Of a stretch of DNA of 64,000 nucleotides, positions 26,827-34,719 are shown one piece after another. This DNA comes from Streptomyces sp. V1I1 (GTDB taxonomy: Bacteria; Actinomycetota; Actinomycetes; Streptomycetales; Streptomycetaceae), in assembly GCF_030817355.1 (NCBI RefSeq), contig NZ_JAUSZH010000001.1, forward strand, positions 1 to 64,000, read 5' to 3'. Each line of letters opens with the position of its first letter. Within the stretch, counting starts at the first letter, position 1. The translations under genes and the position numbers were made by a program. The notes under the pieces were generated by a model. It was not told the DNA's origin, made no database searches, and worked only from the letters and a program-made list of their open reading frames with translations.

Positions 26827-27735
26827 TCAGCGCGAGGCCGCGGGACCGTCGCCCCGTTCGCGGGCGACGGCCGCCCGGACGGCGGGCACCACTTCTTCGG
26901 CGAACCGCGGCAGCTGACGGTCGACGGGACCCCTCGGGAAGAAGACGAAGGTGTCCATGCCGCCCTCGACGACGAGCCCGGTCAACTCCTCCACCCACTG
27001 CTCGACAGGCCCAACGAGGAAGCTCTGGCCCGGTCCGTCGGTGATCACGCCGTTGACGTTGTACAGGCGGCGAATGTCCTCGGGGCGTCGACCGGCCGAG
27101 CCGGCGGCGTCATCGATCCGGACATGAGCCTCCGGCAGCCGGGGCGGCGGCAGGAAGGGCGACGAGGGCACCCAGCCGTCCGCCAGCCGTCCCGTCAGTT
27201 CGAGGGAGCGCGGCCCGAGGGCACCGAGCCAGATGCCCATGTCGTGGACGGGGAGCGGACCCGGGTGGGCGCCCCGCAGCGAATAGAACCGCCCCTCATA
27301 GCGCACCGACCGCTGCTCGCTCCAGAGCAGCCGGATGACCGCGATCGCCTCTTCGAGCGCCGTGACCGCCTCGCCGGCGGTACGCCGCATGCCGCCGTAC
27401 GCCTCCACCGCCTCCCAGGCGCCACCTGCCCCCAACCCGAGCTCGAACCGGCCGCCGCTGATGACATCCAAAGTGGCGGCCGACTTGGCGATCAGCGGCG
27501 GATGCCGCAGGGGCAGGTTGGACACGTCGGGGAAGAAGCGGATCCGCTCGGTGCGGGCGACCAGGCAGCTCAGCAGCGTCCATGTGTCCAGGAACCTTCC
27601 CTGATAGGGATGGTCCTGGATGCCCACAAGGTCGAGTCCCAGCCGCTCAGCCAGCAGGACCGAGTGCAGCACCTCGTCGTACCGCCCGGGCTCGGTGGAG
27701 TACCCGAACTCCACCGGCCGACCGTAGTCCGTCAT
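26827..27735 (-). CDS. LLM-class flavin-dependent oxidoreductase, copy 1
   Basis: 302 residues with the luciferase-like TIM-barrel order: EFGYSTEPGRYDEVLHSVLL, LDLVGIQDHPYQGRFLDTWT, ERIRFFPDVSNLPLRHPPLI, GGRFELGLGAGGAW and LGPRSLELTGRLADGWVPS. Members oxidise small molecules using reduced FMN or F420. GGRFELGLGAGG is the usual cofactor region; the cofactor cannot be told by eye. A closely related copy lies at 33.8-34.7 kb. The operator-like site at 27859 lies about 125 bases upstream. Confidence 0.85.
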   Translation of the reverse strand: MTDYGRPVEFGYSTEPGRYDEVLHSVLLAERLGLDLVGIQDHPYQGRFLDTWTLLSCLVARTERIRFFPDVSNLPLRHPPLIAKSAATLDVISGGRFELGLGAGGAWEAVEAYGGMRRTAGEAVTALEEAIAVIRLLWSEQRSVRYEGRFYSLRGAHPGPLPVHDMGIWLGALGPRSLELTGRLADGWVPSSPFLPPPRLPEAHVRIDDAAGSAGRRPEDIRRLYNVNGVITDGPGQSFLVGPVEQWVEELTGLVVEGGMDTFVFFPRGPVDRQLPRFAEEVVPAVRAAVARERGDGPAASR

Positions 27736-27858
27736 GACACCTCCGTCTCCGATCCCGGGCTGCCGCCCGGCACCTCGGTTGGCATTCCGCCGGCCCTGAC
27801 GCAGGAACTCGGGTCACCACCGCACCGTGATCCCAAGACCGGCCGGACAGTCGAAATT

Positions 27859-27877
27859 CGGTCGATATAAGTGACTA
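27859..27877. promoter_or_regulatory. MarR-type operator between LLM copy 1 and marR
   Basis: CGGTCGATATAAGTGACTA: the right half is the conserved TGACTA, the left half a weaker GGTCG. It continues as TCAAGAT, the same extension as at the 37443 site. It lies in the divergent region between the LLM gene and marR. Confidence 0.5.
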
Positions 27878-28112
27878 TCAAGATCTGCATCGACGTGCAG
27901 GACGCCGAGCCCTGTGGCGGCCTGTGCATCGAGGACGGACGCTGCGAGAGCCGTTCATGTCGGCGACGGGGCGAGCGGAGATCGGAAAGACGTCCATGGA
28001 CCCGCGCAACCAGGGGTGCAGGCCTTCGATCCCGGTGCGACCCCCGACCAGGAATGGGGCGGACGGCAGCCCTGACCGCCCCCTCTGTGACCACTATTAT
28101 TACTGATGGTGA

Positions 28113-28131
28113 CAGTCAATAACGGTGACGA
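28113..28131. promoter_or_regulatory. MarR-type operator just before marR
   Basis: CAGTCAATAACGGTGACGA matches the 6+7+6 layout seen at other promoters of the block. It ends inside the ribosome binding site region of marR, so binding here would allow negative autoregulation. Confidence 0.5.
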
Positions 28132-28141
28132 GGAGGGTGTC

Positions 28142-28645
28142 GTGGTGCGGCGCAGCGAACGGAAGCTCAAAGATCCGGATCTCGGGATTCTGTCCACGCG
28201 ACTGCTCTTCTCGATCCAGAAGGAGCTCTTCGACACGCTGGCCGAGCAGGGGCATCCCGACCTGCGTCCACAGCACGGCGCCGTGATGGGCTTTCTCGAC
28301 GAGGAGGGCAGCCGGGCGACGGAGCTGTCGCGGCAGTCGGGCACTCATAAGCAGGTCATCGGCAACCTGATCGACGAGCTGGAGGCCCTGGAGTACGTGG
28401 AGCGCCGGCCCGACCCCCGGGACCGGCGGGCCAAGCTGATCGTCCCCACCCGCCGCGGCCGGGACCAGATGAAGAAGTCGGACGCGATCATGGCCGCCAT
28501 CGAGCAGCGGCATGCGGAGGCGATCGGTGAGCGGAAGTACACGGCATTCAGGGACGCCTTCCGGGAGATCACCGCCCAGCAGCTGGCCCAGTTCGACGAG
28601 GCCGCAGCCAGCAGGCGGGAGCCGCGCAAGGGCACCGGCTGCTGA
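28142..28645 (+). CDS. MarR-family transcriptional regulator
   Basis: About 167 residues. A GTG at 28142 or 28145 is preferred over the ATG at 28106 because AGGAGG ends at 28136. The winged helix is clear: PQHGAVMGFLDEEGSRATEL, SGTHKQVIGNLIDELEALEY (recognition helix) and VERRPDPRDRRAKLIVPT (wing with the DxR motif). The C-terminal dimerisation helix follows. The only cysteine is the last residue (GTGC), so a thiol switch of the N-terminal OhrR type is not expected. Its gene lies in the middle of the block that shares its operator-like sites, so it is the likely repressor. Confidence 0.88.
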   Translation: MVRRSERKLKDPDLGILSTRLLFSIQKELFDTLAEQGHPDLRPQHGAVMGFLDEEGSRATELSRQSGTHKQVIGNLIDELEALEYVERRPDPRDRRAKLIVPTRRGRDQMKKSDAIMAAIEQRHAEAIGERKYTAFRDAFREITAQQLAQFDEAAASRREPRKGTGC

Positions 28646-28649
28646 TCAC

Positions 28650-29396
28650 TCATAGCGGGACCACTTCGAAGGCGACCGCCAGCGGCACTCCCGCGCGGCG
28701 TCCAGCGTCAGCGGCCTGACGGCGCAGGAACTGCTCGGGGTCGAAGCCTCCCGCAAGGTTGCCGAGGTATGCCTCGTGCGCGGCCAAGGACTCCACTCCC
28801 CGGTCGAGATGCGCCGTGACGTCGACGAAGTGCTCGGCCTCCGGCGACGAACCGAACATGGCACAGCGAACGCCGGACCACGGCTGGAGTCCTTCGTCGA
28901 GCAGTTCGGGGAACACCCACCGGTTCGCCGCGTCGCGGGCCGCGTCGATCAGCGCCGAGCCCACGGCGCGGTGGTCGGCGTGGTTGAGCGCACCGTTGTC
29001 GAAGAACTCCCGGAAGTTGAGCGAGATGATCACGTCGGGGCGGTGGCGTCGGATGGCGCGGGCGAGGTCGCGGCGCAACGCGATGCCGTATTCGACCGTG
29101 CCGTCGGGGTGGTTCAGGAACTCGACCTGGTCCACCCCGACGAGCCCGGCGGCAGCGATCTGCTCGGCCGAGCGCACCGCCGCGGTGCGCTCGGGAGGCA
29201 TCGACTCGATTCCGGCCTCGCCCCGGGTGACCAGCAGATCGACCACCGTCTTGCCTTGAGCGGTCCACCGGGCGATCGCCGACGAGGCCCCGAACTCCAG
29301 GTCGTCCGGGTGCGCCACCACCGCAAGCCCGCGGCGCCAGTCCTCCGGCACGGGATGCCGCAACACCCGACCAATGATCAATTTATTGACAGTCAC
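28650..29396 (-). CDS. PIG-L/LmbE-type deacetylase
   Basis: About 248 residues. Zinc-site motifs are AVVAHPDDLEFGASSA near residue 28 and LNHADHRAVGSALID near 138, as in GlcNAc-PI deacetylases, MshB and Mca. VDLLVTRGEAGI and FLNHPDGTVEY are also typical. The family removes acyl groups from amino sugars or cleaves mycothiol conjugates. The GTG at 29396 lies inside the operator-like palindrome, so the real start may be one of the downstream codons at 29381 or 29366, or the mRNA may be leaderless. The gene is convergent with marR, four bases apart. Confidence 0.8.
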   Translation of the reverse strand: MTVNKLIIGRVLRHPVPEDWRRGLAVVAHPDDLEFGASSAIARWTAQGKTVVDLLVTRGEAGIESMPPERTAAVRSAEQIAAAGLVGVDQVEFLNHPDGTVEYGIALRRDLARAIRRHRPDVIISLNFREFFDNGALNHADHRAVGSALIDAARDAANRWVFPELLDEGLQPWSGVRCAMFGSSPEAEHFVDVTAHLDRGVESLAAHEAYLGNLAGGFDPEQFLRRQAADAGRRAGVPLAVAFEVVPL

Positions 29397-29407
29397 GATT
29401 CTTACTA
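29390..29407. promoter_or_regulatory. MarR-type operator at the PIG-L gene
   Basis: Reading on the minus strand, TAGTAAGAATCGTGACTG aligns with TAGTCACAACAGTGACTA of the NTF2 promoter: TAGT, seven bases, GTGACT. It overlaps the annotated start codon. Confidence 0.5.
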
Positions 29408-29441
29408 TAACCCATTCGCTCGAGCCGATAGGTCCTGACCC

Positions 29442-30410
29442 TCAGGGGCCGGAAACGATCAGGACGCGGCCTCCGGCGCCGCCGCTCTCGGCGGCTTCAT
29501 GAGCGGCGGCGATGTCCTCCAGCGCGAAGCGGTGAGCGACGGGATGGACCAGATCGCCCGCGGCCGCCGCTGCGCTCAGTTCCGCGGCCGCGGCCCTCTT
29601 GGCCCCTGCGGGGAAGTCGTCGCTACCCAGGAAGTGCACGGTGACGTTGGAGAACCCCAGCTGCCAGAAGGGGATGGCCGGGCGTGCCACATCGGTGGCG
29701 TAGGCAGCGATCACCCCGCCCACAGCAAGGATCTCCAGATCGGTGTCCGCATGGGCCCCGAACGCCACCTCGAGCACCCGGTCGACTCCACGCCCCACGG
29801 TGAGCTCCTTCACGCGAGCCGGCAGCGTGTCGTCCGCAAGGAGTACATGGTCCGCCCCGGGGACAGGGCCCGGCCGCCGGACGGTGGCGATCACCCTCGC
29901 CCCGCCGCGCCGGGCCAGGGCAACGGCCGAGCGGCCGACCGCACCCGTGGCACCCGTGATGAGCACCCAGGCGTCCCGCAGCGGACCGTCCATGAACAGG
30001 GCGCGGTGCGCGGTCAGCCCGGATATTCCGAGGCAGGCCCCCTGCTCGAAGGAGACGGCATCAGGGAGGTGCACCGCCTTTTCGGCAGGCACGGTCACAT
30101 AGCCGGCGGCCGTACCGAAAGGCCGGTACGACTGTGCGTCATAGCACCACACGCGCTCCCCCACCCGGGCGGCGGGGACGCCCTCCCCCACGGCGTCGAC
30201 GACCCCGGCGCCGTCCGAGTGCGGGATGACCCGAGGCCAGGCCATGCCGTAGCCGATCCAGTCCTGCCTCTTGATCACGTCCCCGTGATTGATACCCGAG
30301 GCATGCACACGGGTCCGCACCTCGCCGGGACCGGGCTGCGGATCCTCCATTTCGCCGACCCGCAACACCTCGGACGCCGGACCGGTCGACTCGTACCACG
30401 CTGCGCGCAC
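29442..30410 (-). CDS. Quinone-oxidoreductase-like MDR (zinc-free alcohol dehydrogenase family)
   Basis: 322 residues from the GTG at 30410 (VRAAWYESTGPASEVLRVGE). Typical blocks are VRTRVHASGINHGDVIKRQ, PHSDGAGVVDAVGEGV, GERVWCYDAQSYRPFGTAAG and the NADPH-binding ITGATGAVGRSAVALARRGG. No zinc-site cysteine cluster is present, as expected for QOR-type enzymes that reduce quinones or enones with NADPH. The start lies six bases after the hydrolase stop, with GGAGG upstream. It is last in the ADH-ABM-hydrolase-QOR operon. Confidence 0.8.
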   Translation of the reverse strand: MRAAWYESTGPASEVLRVGEMEDPQPGPGEVRTRVHASGINHGDVIKRQDWIGYGMAWPRVIPHSDGAGVVDAVGEGVPAARVGERVWCYDAQSYRPFGTAAGYVTVPAEKAVHLPDAVSFEQGACLGISGLTAHRALFMDGPLRDAWVLITGATGAVGRSAVALARRGGARVIATVRRPGPVPGADHVLLADDTLPARVKELTVGRGVDRVLEVAFGAHADTDLEILAVGGVIAAYATDVARPAIPFWQLGFSNVTVHFLGSDDFPAGAKRAAAAELSAAAAAGDLVHPVAHRFALEDIAAAHEAAESGGAGGRVLIVSGP

Positions 30411-30415
30411 GGCGC

Positions 30416-31349
30416 TCAGTCCTCCACGGTCTTGAGCAGGTCCGGCAGCCGGCGTACCACTGCCTGCCAGGACGGGTGGTCGGGGTCGACGACGTCGAAG
30501 TGGTCCGCACCCGGGACCTCGACGTACTCCACCTGGTCGCCCAGTTCCCGGGCAGCAGTGACATACGTCCGGCCCTGAGCAGGGGGAAACCCCCGTGTCG
30601 TCGCTCCCGTGGACGACAAGCTGAGGTACACCGAGGGGCAGGCGTTCGAGGGGTGAGGCCAGCGCGTAGCGGTCGGGCACGTCGTCCGCGCGGCCGCCGA
30701 GCAGTGCGGCCGCCGCTCCGTGCGGCGTCAGCCTCGCCAGGGTCGGCGCGAGTTCCGGCCTGGCCGGTGCGGGCGCCTTCGCCGGAGGCGGTACCGACGG
30801 GTCGCCGAAGCGGGCTCCCAGCTCGTCGGCATCCGCGGCCCGCAGATCCAGCACCCCTGCCAGTGACACCGCGGCGGCTAGCGGTACGCCGCGGCCACCA
30901 CTGCCCGGCGCTCCGGCAGGCAGCCCGGGCCGGGACGCGAGCCACAGGGCGAGCTGGCCTCCTGCGGAGTGCCCGATCGCCACGACACGGTCCAGGTCGA
31001 GCCGGCGCCGGGCGAGATCAGCCGCGGCCTGCCCGCCGGGCACGTCCCCCGCCGCGAGACCGGCCAGGGTGTCGACAGCAGCAGCGGCGTCCACCAACGT
31101 TCCGGGCCATCCGCCGCCGCTCTCTCCAATGCCCCGGTAGTCGATGTTCCACACGGCGTAGCCGCGGGCCACCAGGTCGTGTGCCAGCGGCACCAGTTGG
31201 CTACGGTCGAGCATCGCGGTCCAGAACCCGCCGTGGATGAGCACCACGACCGGGTGGGCGCCTTCGCCTGGCGGAAGGTACAGGTCGCCGGTCTGGGACT
31301 GCGCGGACCCGTAACGGACGGTCAACACGGCCCCCTTCCGGACGCTCAC
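30416..31349 (-). CDS. Alpha/beta hydrolase, frame interrupted at a G-run
   Basis: Intact N-terminal 240 residues: VVVLIHGGFWTAMLDRSQLV (oxyanion hole), VWNIDYRGIGESGGGWPG, and VVAIGHSAGGQLALWLASRP (nucleophile serine). After LVVHGSDDT near 30600 the frame must change by one base at a GGGGG run. The expected ending then follows: YVTAARELGDQVEYVEVPGA, DHFDVVDPDHPSW (catalytic histidine) and LLKTVED with a stop at 30416. Without the shift the frame would run on into the next gene. The GTG at 31349 overlaps the preceding stop (GTGA). The enzyme resembles kynurenine-formamidase-like esterases; the substrate is unknown. Confidence 0.7.
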
Positions 31350-31651
31350 CACGGCTGGGCCGTCGTGTCGAGGAGGGTGCCCCGCTCGGAGCTGAGCAGC
31401 TCGCTGATGGGTGCGAAGAACGCCTGGATGGCCGGCAGGTTACCGCACTTGGCCTTGGACGCGTCCAGGTCTTCGGCCGTGTCCCACCACACGACGTCCA
31501 GCCACTGCTCGTCGTCGATGCGCACCAGCTGGGCGCCGAGGAATCCTTCTCGGTCCGTACGGAATGCCTTGAGCATCCCCGGCCGTGCGTCGAGAAGTTC
31601 CTGAGCCCGGTCGGCCGAGACCCGGAAGCGGGTGAGTTCTGCGGTGGTCAT
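31346..31651 (-). CDS. ABM-superfamily small protein (dimeric alpha-beta barrel)
   Basis: 101 residues. The order MTTAELTRFRVSADRAQELL, GMLKAFRTDREGFLGAQLVR and WLDVVWWDTAEDLDASKAK is that of the antibiotic-biosynthesis-monooxygenase or YgiN-like barrel. Such proteins can be cofactor-free quinol oxidases or simply binding subunits. The ATG at 31651 has GAGG six bases upstream; an ATG at 31657 is the alternative. Its stop overlaps the hydrolase start by four bases, so the two are translationally coupled. Confidence 0.65.
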   Translation of the reverse strand: MTTAELTRFRVSADRAQELLDARPGMLKAFRTDREGFLGAQLVRIDDEQWLDVVWWDTAEDLDASKAKCGNLPAIQAFFAPISELLSSERGTLLDTTAQPW

Positions 31652-31697
31652 GATCATCCTCAGGGGTCGTACGCTCGCCAGCTCGGTCGCCGGCGGG

Positions 31698-32789
31698 TCA
31701 AAGAAGGAGGACGGGTTTGACGGTCTCGCCGGAGGCCGCGGCCCGGGCGGCTTCGTTGATCCGGTCGAACGGGAACGCGGCGACCAGGCGCTCGACGGGA
31801 AGGCGGCCGACTGCGTGCAGTTCGGCAAGAGCAGGTATGAACACGTGGGGTACACCCCCGCCCTCGACGATTCCCACGATCCGCTTGCTGCTGTTGACGA
31901 TGTCCGCGACGTCGACTGCCGCCTCGCGCCCGAAAGGGGCACCCACGATGCCGATGGCCGCGGCGTCGAGGGCCTGCCGGAACACCAGTACATTGCCACT
32001 GCTCTCCAGCACATAACCAGCTCCACCGCCGGTGAGCTTCCGGATGGCCGCTGCCGGGTCGGTGGTCCGGGCGTCGATGGTGTCGGTGGCCCCCAGTTCG
32101 GCGGCCAGGTCCAGCCGACCGGGGTGCACGTCGACGGCGATGACGTGCGCGGCCTGGGTGAGCCGGGCCGCCATGACGGCTGCGAGTCCCACTGCACCGG
32201 CCCCGAACACCGCGACCGAACCGCCGGGCGCTGGCCGAAGGACGTTCAGCACAGCGCCCGCGCCGGTCTGGATGCCGCAGCCGAGCGGTGCGAGTGTGGC
32301 CAGCGGCGCCTCGTCGGGGAGTTTCACCGCGTTCCGCTCGGTGACCAGCGCGTGGGTGGCGAAGGACGACTGTCCGAAGAAGTGCCCGTGCAGCGGTGTG
32401 TCCCCGAGCCACAGGGTCGGGCTGCCGTCCGAACGTGTGCCGGCGGCGAAGTTGAGTGACAGGAAGTCCTCGCACTGGCTGGGCAGACCGGAGCGGCAGC
32501 TCGCACAGACGCCGCAGGAGGCGAACGTGAGCACCACCTTGTCACCGGGTACCACGGAGGTGACGCCCGCTCCGACTGCCTCCACCACCCCGGCCCCCTC
32601 GTGCCCCAGTACGGCCGGATGCGGGAACGGGGTCTTCCCCTCCCGGGCGGCGATGTCGGCATGGCAGATGCCGACCGCCTCGATACGTACCAGCACCTCA
32701 CCGGCGCGCGGGTCGTCGAGAAGCACGTCCATGATCTCGAAGTCGGCCCCAGGCTCAGGTACGACGGCGGCTCCGATCAGCTTCGGCAT
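31698..32789 (-). CDS. Zinc-dependent alcohol dehydrogenase, aryl-alcohol type
   Basis: 363 residues from the ATG at 32789 (GGAG six bases upstream). Catalytic zinc ligands lie in EAVGICHADIAAREG and HPAVLGHEGAGVVEAVG. The structural zinc loop is SCGVCASCRSGLPSQCEDF. NAD binding is AVFGAGAVGLAAVMAARL. LGCGIQTGAGAVLNVLRP is characteristic of class III/aryl-alcohol dehydrogenases, which interconvert aromatic alcohols and aldehydes. First gene of the four-gene operon down to 29442. Its promoter holds two overlapping operator-like sites. Confidence 0.85.
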   Translation of the reverse strand: MPKLIGAAVVPEPGADFEIMDVLLDDPRAGEVLVRIEAVGICHADIAAREGKTPFPHPAVLGHEGAGVVEAVGAGVTSVVPGDKVVLTFASCGVCASCRSGLPSQCEDFLSLNFAAGTRSDGSPTLWLGDTPLHGHFFGQSSFATHALVTERNAVKLPDEAPLATLAPLGCGIQTGAGAVLNVLRPAPGGSVAVFGAGAVGLAAVMAARLTQAAHVIAVDVHPGRLDLAAELGATDTIDARTTDPAAAIRKLTGGGAGYVLESSGNVLVFRQALDAAAIGIVGAPFGREAAVDVADIVNSSKRIVGIVEGGGVPHVFIPALAELHAVGRLPVERLVAAFPFDRINEAARAAASGETVKPVLLL

Positions 32790-32826
32790 GACCACTCCTT
32801 CGGTGTTGCCGACCCGACGAAGCTAT

Positions 32827-32859
32827 TAGTCAAACTCTTGACCGTCAAGATTATGACCA
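32827..32859. promoter_or_regulatory. Two overlapping MarR-type operators between ADH and yceI-like genes
   Basis: TAGTCAAACTCTTGACCG and CCGTCAAGATTATGACCA overlap by three bases. Each has the 6+6+6 form AGTCA-N-TGAC. They lie in the divergent promoter region, so one set could control both directions. Confidence 0.6.
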
Positions 32860-32913
32860 TAAACTGAGTGGGTGGCTCATCGAGCCGCGACCCGACACAT
32901 CCAGGAGACCACC

Positions 32914-33471
32914 ATGAGCACCCCGCCGCTCACCGAGACCGACCAGCTCACGGGCGTATGGCAGATAGACCCGGCCCATTCCGAGGTGAGCTTCACGGTG
33001 CGCCACCTGATGGCCCGTGTGCGTGGCAGCTTCTCGTCCTTCAGCGGGACCATCAGCGTCGGCGACGACCCGACACGGTCCAGTGTCCGGGCAGAAATCG
33101 ACACCACGTCGGTGGACACCCGCAATGCCGAGCGGGACAAGCACCTGCGCAGCGCCGACTACTTCGACACCGACACCCACCCGGCGGCACACTTCGAGTC
33201 TGCGACCGTACGGGAACAGGAAGACGGTCGATACAGCGTCGAGGGATTCATGACCGTGAAGGGCGAGACGCGCCCGGTCACTCTCCACCTGGTGTTCCTC
33301 GGCGTGGCCGAGGACCCGTGGGGCGGCACACGAGCCGGATTCCGGGCGTCCACCCGGATCAGCCGTTCCGACTTCGGCGTGATGGGCAATGTGCCCCTGC
33401 CCGGCGGGCGCGCGCTGATCGGGGACAGCGTCGACATCGAACTCGAGATCGAGGCGGTCAGGCAGCAATAG
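32914..33471 (+). CDS. YceI-family lipid/isoprenoid-binding protein
   Basis: 185 residues from the ATG at 32914, preceded by AGGAGA. Signature blocks are GVWQIDPAHSEVSFTVRHLM, VRGSFSSFSGTISVGDD, DTRNAERDKHLRSADYFD and VTLHLVFLGVAEDPWGG, closing with LIGDSVDIELEIEAVRQQ. No signal peptide, so this is a cytosolic member. YceI barrels bind long isoprenoid molecules such as polyprenyl quinones, which fits a quinone-related role for the block, though this is inference. Divergent from the ADH operon and sharing its operator region. Confidence 0.85.
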   Translation: MSTPPLTETDQLTGVWQIDPAHSEVSFTVRHLMARVRGSFSSFSGTISVGDDPTRSSVRAEIDTTSVDTRNAERDKHLRSADYFDTDTHPAAHFESATVREQEDGRYSVEGFMTVKGETRPVTLHLVFLGVAEDPWGGTRAGFRASTRISRSDFGVMGNVPLPGGRALIGDSVDIELEIEAVRQQ

Positions 33472-33796
33472 TCCCGCATCCGGCTGTCAGGGGCGCGGAC
33501 GAGGAGGTGTCCGCCCCCTGATCGGGCCCACCGTGTCCGGCTCGAGGGACCTGCGGGTGCGGAGCCGTGGGTCCCAGCACCCCGTGGGGGCTCCTCCAGC
33601 GTGTGGTGGTGAATGCGGTGGAGTCGATGGCGGCACCCCGGCGGTGCCGGACGGCTTCCTCGGCGGCAACGCGGGCGGCCACCTGCCGCACCGCCTCGAC
33701 GCTGCGCGGCGCCCGGACGACCCACGTCTGGGTGCCGCGCACTTCCTTGTCGCCCACTATGCGCACGGTCGGCGCGGTGACGTTCCACAAGGTCAT
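33458..33796 (-). CDS. Small protein coupled to LLM copy 2, function unknown
   Basis: 112 residues (MTLWNVTAPTVRIVGDKEVR, then RQVAARVAAEEAVRHRRGA). Its ATG overlaps the stop of the upstream LLM gene as ATGA, so it is likely translated with it. The last third is proline- and glycine-rich and may be a run-on after a shift. Its end overlaps the convergent YceI gene by 14 bases. I recognise no domain. Confidence 0.5.
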   Translation of the reverse strand: MTLWNVTAPTVRIVGDKEVRGTQTWVVRAPRSVEAVRQVAARVAAEEAVRHRRGAAIDSTAFTTTRWRSPHGVLGPTAPHPQVPRAGHGGPDQGADTSSSAPLTAGCGTIAA

Positions 33797-34719
33797 GACG
33801 GTGACTTCTCCTGTTCTGCGCTTTGACGAAGCGTTTCTCGTACGGCGGGCACCACCTCGCGGGCGAAACGCCCGACCTGATCGACCGTGGTCTCCTCCGG
33901 CCAGAAGACGAAGGTTCGGAACGGCTGCTCGGTTGCCAGGCGAGCCAGTAGAGCGGCCCACTGCTCCGCGGTCGCGCGGACAGGGGCCTTACCCGTTGTG
34001 GCCGCAGCGTCGCCGGGTCGGTCCGTAATGGTGCCGACGAGCTGAGCGATCCTCAGCACGTCTTGAGGGTTCCTGCCGGAGGCGCGGGCCGCGTCGTCGA
34101 TCAGCGCGTTGGATTCGGCCCACTTCTCGTACGGCAGGTAGCTGGGGATGGGCGCGGCCCATCCGTCGGCCAGTCGGCCCGTCAGTTCCAGGGAACGGGG
34201 GCCCTGGGCACCGATCCAGATGCCGATCGGATGGGCCGGAGCGGGCCCGCTGCGCAGGCCGGGGATGGTGTAGCGGCGGCCCTCGAACGTGACCGGCTCG
34301 GGTGCGGACCGCCACAGTGCCCTCAGGATCTGGACGGCCTCCTCCAGTTGGGCCAGGGCCTCGGCCGGGCCGAGCCGGGGCGTCATTCCCATCTGGGTGA
34401 TAGCGGACCAGTAGCCGCCACCACCGATACCCAGTTCAAAGCGGCCCGCGGAGAGCAGATCGAGCGAAGCCGCCGTCTTGGCGAGCATCGACGGATGACG
34501 CAGCGGCAGATTGGCCACGTCCGGGAAGAAGCGCAGCCGCTCGGTGCCCTCCAGCAGCATGGCGATGAGGGTGAAGGTGTCCACGAGCGCGGGGCTGTAG
34601 GGATGGTCCTGCACGCCGACGAGGTCGAGTCCCTCCTCCTCGGCCACGCACACCAGGTCGCGGTGTGCCGCGATGTCGGTGGTGGGGTTGAGCGAGAAAC
34701 CGAACTGCAGGTCACGCAT
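33793..34719 (-). CDS. LLM-class flavin-dependent oxidoreductase, copy 2
   Basis: 308 residues, collinear with copy 1 at 26.8 kb: FGFSLNPTTDIAAHRDLVCV, LDLVGVQDHPYSPALVDTFT, ERLRFFPDVANLPLRHPSML, AGRFELGIGGGGYW and GAQGPRSLELTGRLADGWAA. The pair therefore descends from one gene, with different substrate loops. The start overlaps the end of the ABM-membrane gene by eight bases. Confidence 0.85.
   Translation of the reverse strand: MRDLQFGFSLNPTTDIAAHRDLVCVAEEEGLDLVGVQDHPYSPALVDTFTLIAMLLEGTERLRFFPDVANLPLRHPSMLAKTAASLDLLSAGRFELGIGGGGYWSAITQMGMTPRLGPAEALAQLEEAVQILRALWRSAPEPVTFEGRRYTIPGLRSGPAPAHPIGIWIGAQGPRSLELTGRLADGWAAPIPSYLPYEKWAESNALIDDAARASGRNPQDVLRIAQLVGTITDRPGDAAATTGKAPVRATAEQWAALLARLATEQPFRTFVFWPEETTVDQVGRFAREVVPAVRETLRQSAEQEKSPS

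Noticed and set aside
27871..28122. Small gene starting inside the operator (MTIKICIDVQD...)
   Set aside because: Its start coincides with the palindrome, no ribosome binding site precedes it, and the second half is Arg-rich shadow-like sequence.
29442..31352. One 636-residue hydrolase-quinone oxidoreductase fusion
   Set aside because: The other frame contains the hydrolase's real ending with its catalytic histidine and a stop at 30416, and a GTG for the reductase at 30410. The apparent fusion comes from a one-base shift at a G-run.
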